Assembly: GCF_014649115.1 (NCBI RefSeq)
Contig: NZ_BMSK01000012.1
Coordinates: 62,001 to 126,000 of the forward strand
Source of the DNA: Streptomyces eurythermus
Lineage (GTDB): Bacteria; Actinomycetota; Actinomycetes; Streptomycetales; Streptomycetaceae
Length of the DNA: 64,000 nt
Direction of reading: 5' to 3'
Part shown: positions 16,097-24,804 of the stretch, piece by piece
How positions within the stretch are numbered: the stretch's first letter is position 1
Layout of the letters: every line of letters begins with the position of its first letter
Program-made: the position numbers and the translations under genes
The notes under the pieces: generated by a model
What the model saw: only the letters and a program-made list of their open reading frames with translations
The model's database searches: none
Told to the model about the DNA's origin: nothing

Positions 16097-17272
16097 TCAG
16101 CCGGCCAGGAAGTCGGCGCGGGCGAGCAGTCCGGTGTCGGGGTTGTCGGTGAAGACGCCGTCGATGCCGGTCGCGAAGTACTTCTCGAAGGCGCCGAGGA
16201 CATCGCCGTAGCCGTCGGGGGCGCCGCCCTTGCGGTACTCGGCGGGCAGGAAGGGGTTCTCGTTGCGCAGGGTGTAGGGGTGCACGACCAGGCCCACCCG
16301 GTGCGCGTCGGAGACCAGCGTGGTGGGCTCGGCCAGGGTGCCGTCCGCCTTCTTCGGGATGACCAGGTCCACGGTGGGTCCGATGCCCTGCGCGTAGCCG
16401 GCGATCTCCCGCAGGCCCTTGGGGGTGACGAGGTCGGCGACCGTGCGCGGGTCGTCGGCCGCCACGAAGTCGTAGGGCCGGCTGTTCGCCGAGGAGAGCA
16501 GGACGACCAGGGGGTTGTCGACCAGGCGGTTCAGCCGCTGGATGCTGGTCGGTTCGAAGGACTGGAGGATGACCGGGGAGTGTCGGCCGTCCTTGCCGTA
16601 CTTGCGCAGCAGCTTGGCCACCCGCTCCTCCAGGCCGAGGCCGAGCTCGCGGAAGTAGGTGGGGTGCTTGGTCTCCGGGTAGATCCAGACCTGCCGGCCG
16701 CGCCTGCGGGTCTGTTCGTCCTGCCACTTCAGGACCTCTTCGAAGGTGGGGATCTCCCAGCGGCCGTCGTAGAGGGTGTTGTGCGGCCGGTTGGCCGGGA
16801 CGCGCTCGACGGCGCGCAGCGTCTTCAGTTCGGCGAGGGTGAAGTCCTCGGTGAACCAGCCGGTCGTGGGGACGCCGTCGAGCACCTTGGTGGTCCTGCG
16901 GCCGGCGAACTCGGGGTGGGCGGCGACGTCCGTGGTGCCGCCGATCTCCGGCTCGTGCCGGCAGACCAGGTGGCCGTCCTTGGTCGGCACCAGGTCGCCG
17001 GCCTCGACCACGTCGGCGCCCAGGTCCAGCGCCAGGTCGTAGGAGCCGAAGGTGTGCTCGGGCCGGTAGCCGCTGGCTCCCCGGTGGCCGATGACCGTGG
17101 GCACCGGCAGGCTCTTCAGCCCGCGCCCCGCGCGCCCGGCCGGGCGGGTGCCGTCGGCCCGGGCGGCGCCGGGCAGTCCGAGGACCGCTCCGCCCGCGCC
17201 GAGCACCGCGGCGCCGAGCAGCGCCCGCCGTCCCGTCGCCTGCGTGTGCCCGTTGTCCTGGTCGCCGCCCAT
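16097..17272 (-). CDS. Secreted glycerophosphodiester phosphodiesterase
   Basis: 391 residues, start ATG 17272. A Tat-type signal has GRRALLGAAVLGAGGAVLGL and a cleavage site near ARA. The catalytic TIM barrel begins VIGHRGASGYRPEHTFGSYDLAL (catalytic His-Arg-Gly and Glu), with VEAGDLVPTKDGHLVCRHEPEI (metal ligands and second His) and ends DGVFTDNPD. It should cleave glycerophosphodiesters outside the cell, releasing glycerol 3-phosphate for carbon and phosphate use. Oddity: the metal-binding Glu and Asp are separated by two residues (E-A-G-D), whereas most family members have one between them. Confidence 0.92.
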   Translation of the reverse strand: MGGDQDNGHTQATGRRALLGAAVLGAGGAVLGLPGAARADGTRPAGRAGRGLKSLPVPTVIGHRGASGYRPEHTFGSYDLALDLGADVVEAGDLVPTKDGHLVCRHEPEIGGTTDVAAHPEFAGRRTTKVLDGVPTTGWFTEDFTLAELKTLRAVERVPANRPHNTLYDGRWEIPTFEEVLKWQDEQTRRRGRQVWIYPETKHPTYFRELGLGLEERVAKLLRKYGKDGRHSPVILQSFEPTSIQRLNRLVDNPLVVLLSSANSRPYDFVAADDPRTVADLVTPKGLREIAGYAQGIGPTVDLVIPKKADGTLAEPTTLVSDAHRVGLVVHPYTLRNENPFLPAEYRKGGAPDGYGDVLGAFEKYFATGIDGVFTDNPDTGLLARADFLAG

Positions 17273-17618
17273 GAGCGCCCTCCTGCCGTTCGGTTCTGCC
17301 GGTGCGCGCCGATCGTAGGGGCGTACACATGACCGAAGGGAGGCCCTTGTTCGAACACCGGGGTGCCGTCGGGTGTCCGGCGGGCGGCGGAGGGTGACGG
17401 GGTGTCGGCGGGGGCGGGACCCCGGCCGGCGCGATGTCCGTCACATGCGCACAAGGCTGTTACCCGTCGTCCTGGGCGCGCCACCCCAGGTGAACGCATG
17501 TCAATAGTTCGTAAGACCTCGGCGAAGCGGACGCCTCCGATGTGCGCGCGGGCGTGCCCCGCGAGTAATGTCCTCACCTGCACAGACTCATATCGCCCCC
17601 TTGACATCGGAGGACCCG
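17273..17618. other. 346-base gap between divergent genes
   Basis: It must carry the promoters of the glycerophosphodiesterase (minus) and the acyltransferase (plus). I see a TAATGT at 17571-17576 that could be a -10, but no convincing -35, no repeat, and no convincing short ORF (a 22-codon ATG frame near 17330 has no ribosome site). Confidence 0.4.
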
Positions 17619-18290
17619 TTGTCCCGCTTCGCGCTCATCAAGGCAGTGCTCGGACCGATCATGCGCCTGATGTTCCGCCCCCAGGTGGAGGGCGCGGAGC
17701 ACATTCCGGGGGACGGCCCGGTGATTCTGGCCGGTAATCACCTCACCTTCATCGACTCGATCGTGCTGCCGCTGGTCACCAAGCGGCAGGTGCACTTCAT
17801 CGGCAAGGACGAGTACGTCACCGGAAAGGGCGTCAAGGGACGGCTGATGGCCTGGTTCTTCACCGGCGTCGGCATGATCCCGGTGGACCGGGACGGGGCG
17901 AACGGCGGTGTGGCGGCGCTGATGACCGGCCGCCGCGTCCTGGAGGAGGGCCGGATCTTCGGGATCTACCCGGAGGGCACCCGCTCGCCCGACGGCCGGC
18001 TGTACCGCGGCCGCACCGGTATCGCCCGGCTGACCCTGATGACCGGCGCGCCCGTGGTGCCGTTCGCCATGATCGGCACCGACAAGCTCCAGCCGGGCGG
18101 CAAGGGCTTCCCGCGGCCGGGCCGGGTCACCGTGCGGTTCGGCGAGGCCATGGAGTTCTCGCGCTACGACGGCATGGACCGGGACCGCTACGTCCTGCGG
18201 GCGGTGACGGACTCGGTGATGACCGAGGTGATGCGGCTGTCCGGGCAGGAGTACGTGGACATGTACGCCACCAAGGCGAAGGCCGCCTGA
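17619..18290 (+). CDS. plsC: 1-acyl-sn-glycerol-3-phosphate acyltransferase
   Basis: 223 residues from a TTG at 17619, chosen because GGAGGA lies four bases upstream; an in-frame ATG at 17568 has no ribosome site. The PlsC signature NHxxxxD is AGNHLTFIDSIVLP (residues ~46-59), followed by FIGKDEY, GMIPVDRDG, and the substrate-binding block IYPEGTRSPDGRLYRGRTGIARL. It transfers an acyl chain to lysophosphatidic acid at the inner membrane face. Streptomyces usually encode several such genes; acceptor and chain preference cannot be read from sequence. Confidence 0.9.
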   Translation: MSRFALIKAVLGPIMRLMFRPQVEGAEHIPGDGPVILAGNHLTFIDSIVLPLVTKRQVHFIGKDEYVTGKGVKGRLMAWFFTGVGMIPVDRDGANGGVAALMTGRRVLEEGRIFGIYPEGTRSPDGRLYRGRTGIARLTLMTGAPVVPFAMIGTDKLQPGGKGFPRPGRVTVRFGEAMEFSRYDGMDRDRYVLRAVTDSVMTEVMRLSGQEYVDMYATKAKAA

Positions 18291-18297
18291 GACCCCG

Positions 18298-18323
18298 GGG
18301 CGAGCGCGTGCCGCCGCTCGCCC
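18298..18323 (+). terminator. Hairpin after acyltransferase gene
   Basis: Perfect eight-base arms GGGCGAGC and GCTCGCCC with a ten-base loop, seven bases past the stop codon. Confidence 0.65.
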
Positions 18324-18394
18324 TCCGCCTGCCGGTGGAATCTGCCCCCGACACATAGGGCATTCGGCCGCATTACCGGGCCACCTGACCACCC

Positions 18395-18417
18395 AACATG
18401 TCTTATTTAGACATGTT
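18395..18417. promoter_or_regulatory. Perfect inverted repeat over the multicopper oxidase start
   Basis: Arms AACATGTCT and AGACATGTT (nine bases each) flank TATTT. Both arms contain an ATG in frame with the oxidase (18398 and 18413). The AT-rich core contrasts with its surroundings, and TCTTAT sits six bases before the second ATG as a possible -10. The likely reading is an operator overlapping a leaderless promoter, with the true start at 18413. Confidence 0.6.
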
Positions 18418-20023
18418 CACACCTTCTCGGCGTATCCTGCTCCGCACCCCCCTCGCCGCCGCCGGCGCTGGATTCCTGGCAGCCTGCACCGGTTCCGGCC
18501 CGGAGTCCGGCTCCGGGCCGGAACACCCCGGCGGCGGGGAGAGGTTCGTCCCGGCCGGGCCCCGAGGCTTCGTCAATCCCTCGGATCCCGAGGTGCTGGC
18601 CGCCGAACGCAGACGCGGGGCCGGCCGCGAGCGCGTCTTCCGGTTCACCGCCGCGCAGGCCGAGCTGGACCTGGGCGGGCACTCCGTGCGGACGTGGGCG
18701 TACAACGAGGAGGTGCCGGGCCCGCTGCTGCGGGTCACCGCCGGTGACGTGCTCGACCTGACCCTGGCCAACCGGCTGCCCGAGACCACCACCCTGCACT
18801 CCCACGGGGTGCGGCTGCGCTGCGACATGGACGGTGTCCCGGACCTGACCCAGCGCGCCATCCACCCGGACACCGACTTCCGCTACCGCTTCACCGTCGC
18901 GCACCCGGGAACGTATCTGCTGCACTCCCACGTCGGGATGCAGCCCGACCGGGCCCTGTACGCGCCGCTCGTCGTGGAGGATCCCAAGGAACCCCTCTCC
19001 TACGACAAGGAGTGGGTCGTGGTCCTGGACGACTGGCTCGACGGCGTGGAGGGCTCCACCCCCGAGAACGTCCTGGAACAGCTCAAGCCCGGCGGCGCCA
19101 TGGACATGGGGGGCATGGCCATGGGCCCCGGCCACCCGACGAAGGAGCACCACCCGGCGCCGTCCAAGAAGTCCACCGGCCCCAACCGGGTGCTGCACAA
19201 GTCCCACAGCCGCATGCTCAACGGGGAGGGCGGCAGCGTCGCCTACCCGCACTACCTCATCAACGGCCGGCTGCCCGACGCGCCGTCGGTGTTCCGCTGC
19301 CGCCCCGGGGAACGGGTGCGGCTGCGCATCATCAACGCCGGTTCCGAGACCGCCTTCCGGGTGGCGCTGGGCGACCACAGGATGACCGTCACCCACACCG
19401 ACGGCTACCCGGTGCGGCACAAGGAGACCGACGCGCTCCTCGTCGGCATGGCGGAGCGGTACGACGTGCTGATCACCGCCCGGGACGGCATGTTCCCGCT
19501 GGTCGCGCTGCCCGAGGGCAAGAAGGGCAGGGCCCTCGCCGTCCTGCACACCGGCAAGACGCGCAAGTCCCCGCCCTCCGGCGACGTCCGCCCGCGCGAA
19601 CTCGACGGCAACACCGTCCCCGCCCGCCGTCTGCTGCCCCACGAGTCCGTGGCCCTGGACGACCGGGAGCCCGACCGCGAGGTGCGCATCCGCATCACCG
19701 GGACGATGGCGAAGTTCGACTGGGGGTTCGACCACAAGACCTACACCCCGCAGCAGCGCCACGCGGTCCGCGCCGGTGAGCGGGTGCGGCTCACCCTCAT
19801 CAACGCCACCGACATGTGGCACCCGATGCATCTGCACGGGCACACCTTCGCGGTGACCGGGCTGGACTCCGCGGGCGCCCGCAAGGACACCGCGCTGGTG
19901 CTGCCGCACCGCAAGCTGGTGCTCGACTTCGACGCCGACAACCCGGGGCTGTGGATGCTGCACTGCCACAACCAGTACCACTCGGAGAGCGGGATGATGA
20001 CGGTCCTCGGCTACAAGAAGTGA
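18413..20023 (+). CDS. Multicopper oxidase (Tat-exported lipoprotein)
   Basis: About 536 residues from ATG 18413 (ATG 18398 would add five). The twin-arginine signal SRRILLRTPLAAAGAGFLAACTG ends in a lipobox Cys. All four copper motifs are present: HSHGVRLRCDMDGV, YLLHSHVGMQPD, HPMHLHGHTFAV and the C-terminal MLHCHNQYHSESGMM with the HCH tripeptide joining type 1 and type 3 sites. Three cupredoxin domains fit the length. A Met-rich loop near residue 230 (MDMGGMAMGPGH) is typical of CueO-like cuprous oxidases, so copper tolerance or metal oxidation is likely. It converges on the MFS gene with 34 bases between. Confidence 0.92.
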   Translation: MFTPSRRILLRTPLAAAGAGFLAACTGSGPESGSGPEHPGGGERFVPAGPRGFVNPSDPEVLAAERRRGAGRERVFRFTAAQAELDLGGHSVRTWAYNEEVPGPLLRVTAGDVLDLTLANRLPETTTLHSHGVRLRCDMDGVPDLTQRAIHPDTDFRYRFTVAHPGTYLLHSHVGMQPDRALYAPLVVEDPKEPLSYDKEWVVVLDDWLDGVEGSTPENVLEQLKPGGAMDMGGMAMGPGHPTKEHHPAPSKKSTGPNRVLHKSHSRMLNGEGGSVAYPHYLINGRLPDAPSVFRCRPGERVRLRIINAGSETAFRVALGDHRMTVTHTDGYPVRHKETDALLVGMAERYDVLITARDGMFPLVALPEGKKGRALAVLHTGKTRKSPPSGDVRPRELDGNTVPARRLLPHESVALDDREPDREVRIRITGTMAKFDWGFDHKTYTPQQRHAVRAGERVRLTLINATDMWHPMHLHGHTFAVTGLDSAGARKDTALVLPHRKLVLDFDADNPGLWMLHCHNQYHSESGMMTVLGYKK

Positions 20024-20057
20024 GGGCGGCGCGGCCGGCTCCCCCGGCCCGGTCGGC

Positions 20058-21581
20058 TCACGCCGCGCCGTCCAGCTTCTGGCCCCGCAGCAGGAACCAC
20101 GCCACCGCCGAGGCCGTCAGCAGGACCGCCGCACCCGCCGCCGAGGCCAGGTGGAGGCCGTGCACGAAGGCCTCACGGGCCGCGTCGAGCAGCGCCTCGG
20201 CCTGGTGCGGGGGCAGGTGCGCGGCGTCCTGCACCGCCGCGCCCAGCGACTCGTGGGCTCCGGCCGGGGTGCCGGTCGGTCCCGTGAAGTCGCGGTAGAC
20301 GCCGGTCACGATGGAGCCCAGCAGGGCGATGCCGAGGGCGGCGCCCAGTTCGTACGCCGTCTCGGAGACCGCCGAGGCCGCGCCCGCCTGGTCCTTCGGG
20401 ACGCTGGAGAGGATGACGTCGGCGGTCACCGTGAAGGAGAGGCCCGCGCCGACGCCGACCACCAGCAGGGCGGCGCCGAGGACGGGATAGCCGGCGCTCT
20501 GGCCGAGCGTGGTCAGCGCCGCCAGGGCGACCCCGACCGCGGCCAGGCCGCCCGCGACCACCGCGCGGACCGAGAAGCGCCGGGCCGCGCGGCCCGCGAC
20601 CAGACCGGCCGCCACCGCGCCCACCGCGGCGGGCAGTTCGGCCAGGCCCGCCTCGAACGGGGGGCGGTCCTGGACGAGTTGCAGGAACTGGGAGAGGAAG
20701 AACACCAGGCCGGACATGCCGAGGACGGTCAGCAGGTCGGCGAGGACCGCGCCGCTGAAGCCGCGCCGCCGGAACAGCCGCATGTCCAGCAGCGGCACCG
20801 GCATGGTCAGCTGGCGGCGGACGAAGCCGTACAGCGCCGCCGCGCCCAGCAGGCCGGCGCCGAGGGCCGGCATGGAGAAGCCGTGCGCCGCTGCCTCCTT
20901 GACCGCGTAGACGAGGCCGATCATGCCGGCCAGCGACAGCAGCACGCTGATCAGGTCCCACGGGCCCGGGTGCGGGTTGCGGGACTCGGGCAGGGTGCGG
21001 ACGCCGACCAGCACCAGGACGGCCATCACCGGCAGGTTGATCAGGAAGACCGAGCCCCACCAGAAGTGCTCGAGGAGGAATCCGCCGGCGATCGGGCCGA
21101 CGGCCATGCCGGCGGAGGCGGTGGCGCCCCAGATGCCGACGGCCAGGCTGCGTTCGCGCGGGTCGTGGAAGATGTTGCGGATCAGGGCCAGGGTGGCGGG
21201 CATCAGGGTCGCGCCCGCGACGCCGAGCAGCGCCCGGGCCAGGATCAGCAGCTCGGGCGTGGTGGCGTAGGCGTTGAGCACGGACAGCGCGCCGAACGCG
21301 GTGGCGCCGACGAGCAGGATCCGCTTGCGGCCGATACGGTCGCCGAGGCTGCCCATGGAGACGAGCAGACCGGCGATGACGAAGGAGTAGACGTCGCCGA
21401 TCCACAGCAGCTGGGTGCCGGAGGGGTGGAGGTCTTCGCTGATGTAGGGGGTCGCCAGGCCGAGGACGGTGGCGTCGACGGCCACCAGCAGCACGGCCAG
21501 GACGAGGACGGACAGCGCCAGCCAGCGGCCCGGGCGCTTCACCGCCTCGGTCGTCCGGTCCGGCCGCAGGGTGCTGGTCAT
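20058..21581 (-). CDS. MFS drug efflux transporter, DHA2/14-helix type
   Basis: 507 residues from ATG 21581 with GAGAGGAACC upstream. The first helix is LALSVLVLAVLLVAVDATVLGLATPYISEDL, and motif A (GSLGDRIGRKRILLVGA) follows helix 2; motif C-like segments lie near helix 5. About fourteen helices are predicted, as in EmrB/QacA proton-drug antiporters. The ATG overlaps the stop codon of the upstream tetR by four bases, so the two are one operon and this pump is the likely target of that repressor. The substrate is unknown. Confidence 0.92.
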   Translation of the reverse strand: MTSTLRPDRTTEAVKRPGRWLALSVLVLAVLLVAVDATVLGLATPYISEDLHPSGTQLLWIGDVYSFVIAGLLVSMGSLGDRIGRKRILLVGATAFGALSVLNAYATTPELLILARALLGVAGATLMPATLALIRNIFHDPRERSLAVGIWGATASAGMAVGPIAGGFLLEHFWWGSVFLINLPVMAVLVLVGVRTLPESRNPHPGPWDLISVLLSLAGMIGLVYAVKEAAAHGFSMPALGAGLLGAAALYGFVRRQLTMPVPLLDMRLFRRRGFSGAVLADLLTVLGMSGLVFFLSQFLQLVQDRPPFEAGLAELPAAVGAVAAGLVAGRAARRFSVRAVVAGGLAAVGVALAALTTLGQSAGYPVLGAALLVVGVGAGLSFTVTADVILSSVPKDQAGAASAVSETAYELGAALGIALLGSIVTGVYRDFTGPTGTPAGAHESLGAAVQDAAHLPPHQAEALLDAAREAFVHGLHLASAAGAAVLLTASAVAWFLLRGQKLDGAA

Positions 21582-22129
21582 GGTTCCTCTCTTCGCAGAG
21601 CGCCGCCGAGCAGCAGCTCGGCGATCATGGTCGGGAAGTCCCGGGAGGCCACCCGGCCGTCCAGGGTGGCCCAGGCGCACGAGGCGATGAGCCCGTACAG
21701 CGCCTCGGTGAGCCAGACCGGGCTGAGATCGATACGGAACTCGCCGGCGCGCTGACCGCGCTGGAACAGGGCGCCGATCCGGGCGTCCAGGCGCTGCCAG
21801 CCCTCGTTGAGCCCGTCGCCCTCCCACAGCTGGTTCTCGCCGTAGAGGAACGACAGCAGTCCGGCGGCCGGCTGGATCTCGCGGACCAGCCGGCGCACGG
21901 CCTCGGCCGCGGGACCTTCTTCCGGCCGGGCGCGGTCCAGCGCGCCCTCGCACTCGGCGATGCCGAGCTGTTCCAGCGCCCTGACGAGCGCGTCGCGGCC
22001 GGCGAAGTGGCGGTGCAGCGTGGCCCGGCTGATCCCGGCGGCCTTGGCGACCTCGTCCATGGTCGCGGTGGATCTACGGGTCAGCAGGGCGGCTGCGCTG
22101 CGCAGCACGTGGTCACGGTCGATGGCCAT
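21578..22129 (-). CDS. TetR-family repressor of the MFS pump
   Basis: 183 residues from ATG 22129; a longer frame from 22156 would begin inside the operator palindrome and is less likely. The N-terminal helix-turn-helix is MDEVAKAAGISRATLHRHFAGRDALVRAL (residues ~25-55). The C-terminal ligand domain is variable, with aromatic residues (FLYGENQLWEGDGLNEGW) that could line a drug pocket. TACTCT, a -10-like hexamer, lies six bases before the start, so translation may be leaderless. The gene overlaps the pump gene by four bases; autoregulation through the palindrome at 22143-22173 is expected. Confidence 0.9.
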   Translation of the reverse strand: MAIDRDHVLRSAAALLTRRSTATMDEVAKAAGISRATLHRHFAGRDALVRALEQLGIAECEGALDRARPEEGPAAEAVRRLVREIQPAAGLLSFLYGENQLWEGDGLNEGWQRLDARIGALFQRGQRAGEFRIDLSPVWLTEALYGLIASCAWATLDGRVASRDFPTMIAELLLGGALRREEP

Positions 22130-22142
22130 GAGACAAGAGTAG

Positions 22143-22173
22143 CCCAGATGAGACATTGACGTCTCATTCTGGG
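22143..22173. promoter_or_regulatory. Operator palindrome for the TetR regulator
   Basis: Arms CCCAGATGAGAC and GTCTCATTCTGGG (one extra T in the second arm) surround ATTGAC; the inner TGAGAC...GTCTCA is perfect. It lies 14-44 bases before the proposed tetR start, overlapping where the promoter should be, as expected for a self-controlled TetR gene. Confidence 0.75.
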
Positions 22174-22212
22174 CGCGCGTGACTCATTTCCCCGGCTCGC
22201 GTGGGCTCTGCG

Positions 22213-23184
22213 TCAGTGCCAGGGCAGCTGCCGGCGCCGCTCCCAGTAGGCGCCCGGCTCCTCCCGCAGCGAGGCGAGCCGGGCCAGCCGGTCCGGGTCC
22301 AGGTCGACGGCCGGGGCGTGCAGATTGGACAGCAGCTGGGGGACGGTCGCGGCGCCGGAGAGGACCACGCCCGCCCACGGCCGGCGCAGGATCCAGCCGA
22401 GGGCGACCGCGTCACAGCCGAGCCCGGTGGCGGCGGCCACGGCCTTGAGGGCGTCCGGGGCGTGCGGTCCGGCCAGCCGGCCGTTCGCCATGCCCTCCTT
22501 GACGATCACGGTGAGCCCGGCCTCGTGCGCCTCGGCGAGGGCGGGACCGGCCGAGGTCTCCAGGAGGTTGTACGTCGACTGGACGGTACGGAAGAGGGGC
22601 TGCCCGCCGACCGTGACGGCGAGGGCCGCGCGGATGGTGTCGGCCTGGGCGGGGCCGCTGGTGGAGAAGCCGACGGTGAGGCCCTGGGCGGCGGCCTCCG
22701 CGAGCCTGGCGTGCAGGTTCCTGTCGGTCAGGGCCGGGCTGTCCGGGGTCACCGAGTGGATCTGGTAGAGGTCGAGCCGGTCGCCGAGCAGGGCGTCGGT
22801 CTCGGCGCGCTGCCGGTCGTAGGCGGCGGTGCTGTGGTCCTTGACCTCGTGCGTCTCGGCGTCCGCCGACCAGCCGGCGGTGTAGGTGTAGCCCCATTTG
22901 CTGCCGATGACCACGTCGTCGATGCCGGGGTGGGCGTCCAGCCAGTCCGCGAGGAACTCCTCGGAGCGGCCGTAGGAGCGGGCGGCGTCGAAGTAGCGGA
23001 CGCCCTGGGCGTAGGCGGCGTCGAGGAGGGCGTGGGTGCGGGTGCGCAGCGCCTCCACGCCGCGGTCCTCGCCGAGGTCCCTGTCCCGGCCCAGGTTGAT
23101 GTAGCCGGGGCGGCCCACCGCGGCGAGGCCGAGGCCGATGTGGCAGGTGGGGGTGGTCGCTGTCGCCAGGCGGGCGAAGGGCAT
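22213..23184 (-). CDS. Aldo/keto reductase
   Basis: 323 residues with the (alpha/beta)8 AKR fold. Catalytic residues fit FDAARSYGRSEEFL (Asp and Tyr), VIGSKWGYTY (Lys) and DLYQIHSV (His). The NADPH-binding end is near LGWILRRPWAGVVLSGAATVPQLLSNL. It should reduce a small aldehyde or ketone. It lies 56 bases upstream-side of the TetR promoter region on the same strand and shows no clear partner gene; a role in detoxification is only a guess. Confidence 0.9.
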   Translation of the reverse strand: MPFARLATATTPTCHIGLGLAAVGRPGYINLGRDRDLGEDRGVEALRTRTHALLDAAYAQGVRYFDAARSYGRSEEFLADWLDAHPGIDDVVIGSKWGYTYTAGWSADAETHEVKDHSTAAYDRQRAETDALLGDRLDLYQIHSVTPDSPALTDRNLHARLAEAAAQGLTVGFSTSGPAQADTIRAALAVTVGGQPLFRTVQSTYNLLETSAGPALAEAHEAGLTVIVKEGMANGRLAGPHAPDALKAVAAATGLGCDAVALGWILRRPWAGVVLSGAATVPQLLSNLHAPAVDLDPDRLARLASLREEPGAYWERRRQLPWH

Positions 23185-23266
23185 CGCGGGGTCCGTTCGG
23201 TCGGGTCCGGTACGACTTCGACCAACGTAACCCTGGATGACCTTCGCCCTTGGAGGGGCGCCGCCC

Positions 23267-24700
23267 TCAGCCCTTCTTCTTCGCGTCCGCCCACTCGTGC
23301 TGACGTGCCACGTCCGCCTTGACCTCCGCCAGCTGGACCGCCACCGCGCTCGGGGCCGTACCGCCGCGGGCGCTGCGGGAGGCGAGGGCGCCGGGGACGT
23401 TGAGGACCGTGCGGACCTCGGGGGTGAGGTGGGGGGAGATCTTCGCGAACTGCTCGTCCGTGAGGTCGTCCAGTTCCTTACCCTCGGCCTCGGCGGCCTT
23501 GACGCACTCCCCCGCGACCTCGTGCGCCACCCGGAACGGCACGCCCTGCCGGACCAGCCACTCGGCGATGTCGGTGGCCAGCGAGAAGCCGGCCGGGGCC
23601 AGCTCCTCCATGCGCTCGCGGTGGACGGTGAGCGTGGCGATCATGCCGGTGAAGGCGGGGAGCAGCACCTCCAGCTGGTCGCAGGAGTCGAAGACCGGCT
23701 CCTTGTCCTCCTGGAGGTCGCGGTTGTAGGCGAGGGGCAGGGCCTTGAGGGTCGCCAGCAGGCCGGTCAGGTTGCCGATCAGGCGGCCGGACTTGCCGCG
23801 GGCCAGCTCGGCGATGTCCGGGTTCTTCTTCTGCGGCATGATCGACGAGCCCGTGGAGAAGGCGTCGTGCAGGGTCACGAAGGAGAACTCCTTCGTGTTC
23901 CAGATGATGATCTCCTCGGCGATCCGGGAGAGGTTCACGCCGATCATCGCGGTGATGAAGGCGAACTCCGCGACGAAGTCCCGGGAGGCGGTGCCGTCGA
24001 TGGAGTTGCCGGCGCTGCCGTGCTCGAAGCCGAGGTCCCGGGCGACCGCCTCCGGGTCCAGGCCCAGGGAGGAGCCGGCGAGGGCGCCGGAGCCGTAGGG
24101 CGAGACGGCCGTCCGCTCGTCCCACTGGCGCAGCCGCTCGGCGTCCCGGGACAGGGACTGGACGTGGGCGAGGACGTGGTGGGCGAAGAGCACCGGCTGG
24201 GCGTGCTGGAGGTGGGTGCGGCCGGGCATCGCCACGTCCGGGTGGGCCTCGGCGAGGGAGATCAGGGCGTCCTGGAGGTCGGCGATCAGGCCGCCGATGA
24301 TCCGGGCGTGGTCGCGCAGGTACATCCGGAAGAGGGTGGCGACCTGGTCGTTGCGGGACCGGCCGGCGCGCAGCTTGCCGCCGAGGTCCGGGCCGAGCCG
24401 CTCCAGCAGGCCGCGCTCGAGGGCGGTGTGCACGTCCTCGTCGGCGATGGTGCCGACGAAGGCGCCCGACGCGACGTCCGCTTCGAGCCGGTCGAGGCCG
24501 GCCAGCATCCGGGTCAGCTCGTCCTCGGTGAGCAGCCCCGCCTGGTGCAGCACGCGCGCGTGGGCGCGCGAGCCGGCGATGTCGTAGGGCGCGAGCCGCC
24601 AGTCGAAGTGGACGGACGCGGACAGCTTCGCCAGGGCCTCGGCGGGTCCGTCGGCGAAACGGCCGCCCCAGAGCCGTACGTCACCGCTGTTGCTGCTCAC
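23267..24700 (-). CDS. argH: Argininosuccinate lyase
   Basis: 477 residues from GTG 24700 with GAGGAG eight bases upstream; an ATG 33 bases earlier lacks a ribosome site. It begins LWGGRFADGPAEALAKLSASVHFDWRLAPYDIAGSRAHA and carries the fumarase/aspartase superfamily signature GSSIMPQKKNPD with the mobile catalytic Ser loop. It splits argininosuccinate into arginine and fumarate, the final arginine step. It follows argG on the same strand, but a strong hairpin at 24733-24763 lies between the two. Confidence 0.96.
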   Translation of the reverse strand: MSSNSGDVRLWGGRFADGPAEALAKLSASVHFDWRLAPYDIAGSRAHARVLHQAGLLTEDELTRMLAGLDRLEADVASGAFVGTIADEDVHTALERGLLERLGPDLGGKLRAGRSRNDQVATLFRMYLRDHARIIGGLIADLQDALISLAEAHPDVAMPGRTHLQHAQPVLFAHHVLAHVQSLSRDAERLRQWDERTAVSPYGSGALAGSSLGLDPEAVARDLGFEHGSAGNSIDGTASRDFVAEFAFITAMIGVNLSRIAEEIIIWNTKEFSFVTLHDAFSTGSSIMPQKKNPDIAELARGKSGRLIGNLTGLLATLKALPLAYNRDLQEDKEPVFDSCDQLEVLLPAFTGMIATLTVHRERMEELAPAGFSLATDIAEWLVRQGVPFRVAHEVAGECVKAAEAEGKELDDLTDEQFAKISPHLTPEVRTVLNVPGALASRSARGGTAPSAVAVQLAEVKADVARQHEWADAKKKG

Positions 24701-24732
24701 TTGGGTTGCTCCTCGAAGCTCGTGATGTGCCA

Positions 24733-24763
24733 CCGCCTCCCCACGATCCGGGCGGGGAGGCGG
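24733..24763 (-). terminator. Hairpin between argG and argH
   Basis: Perfect ten-base arms CCGCCTCCCC and GGGGAGGCGG around an eleven-base loop. It begins 33 bases before the argH start and 42 bases past the argG stop, so argH may be reached by partial read-through or by its own promoter. Confidence 0.65.
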
Positions 24764-24804
24764 CTGTCGGGCTGATGCGGGGGAGGTGACCCTCGCGGGT
24801 TGCG

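Noticed and set aside
20027..20070. Terminator between the multicopper oxidase and MFS genes
   Set aside because: Arms CGGCGCGG and CCGCGCCG exist but enclose a 28-base loop and one arm lies in the MFS coding sequence; too weak to call.
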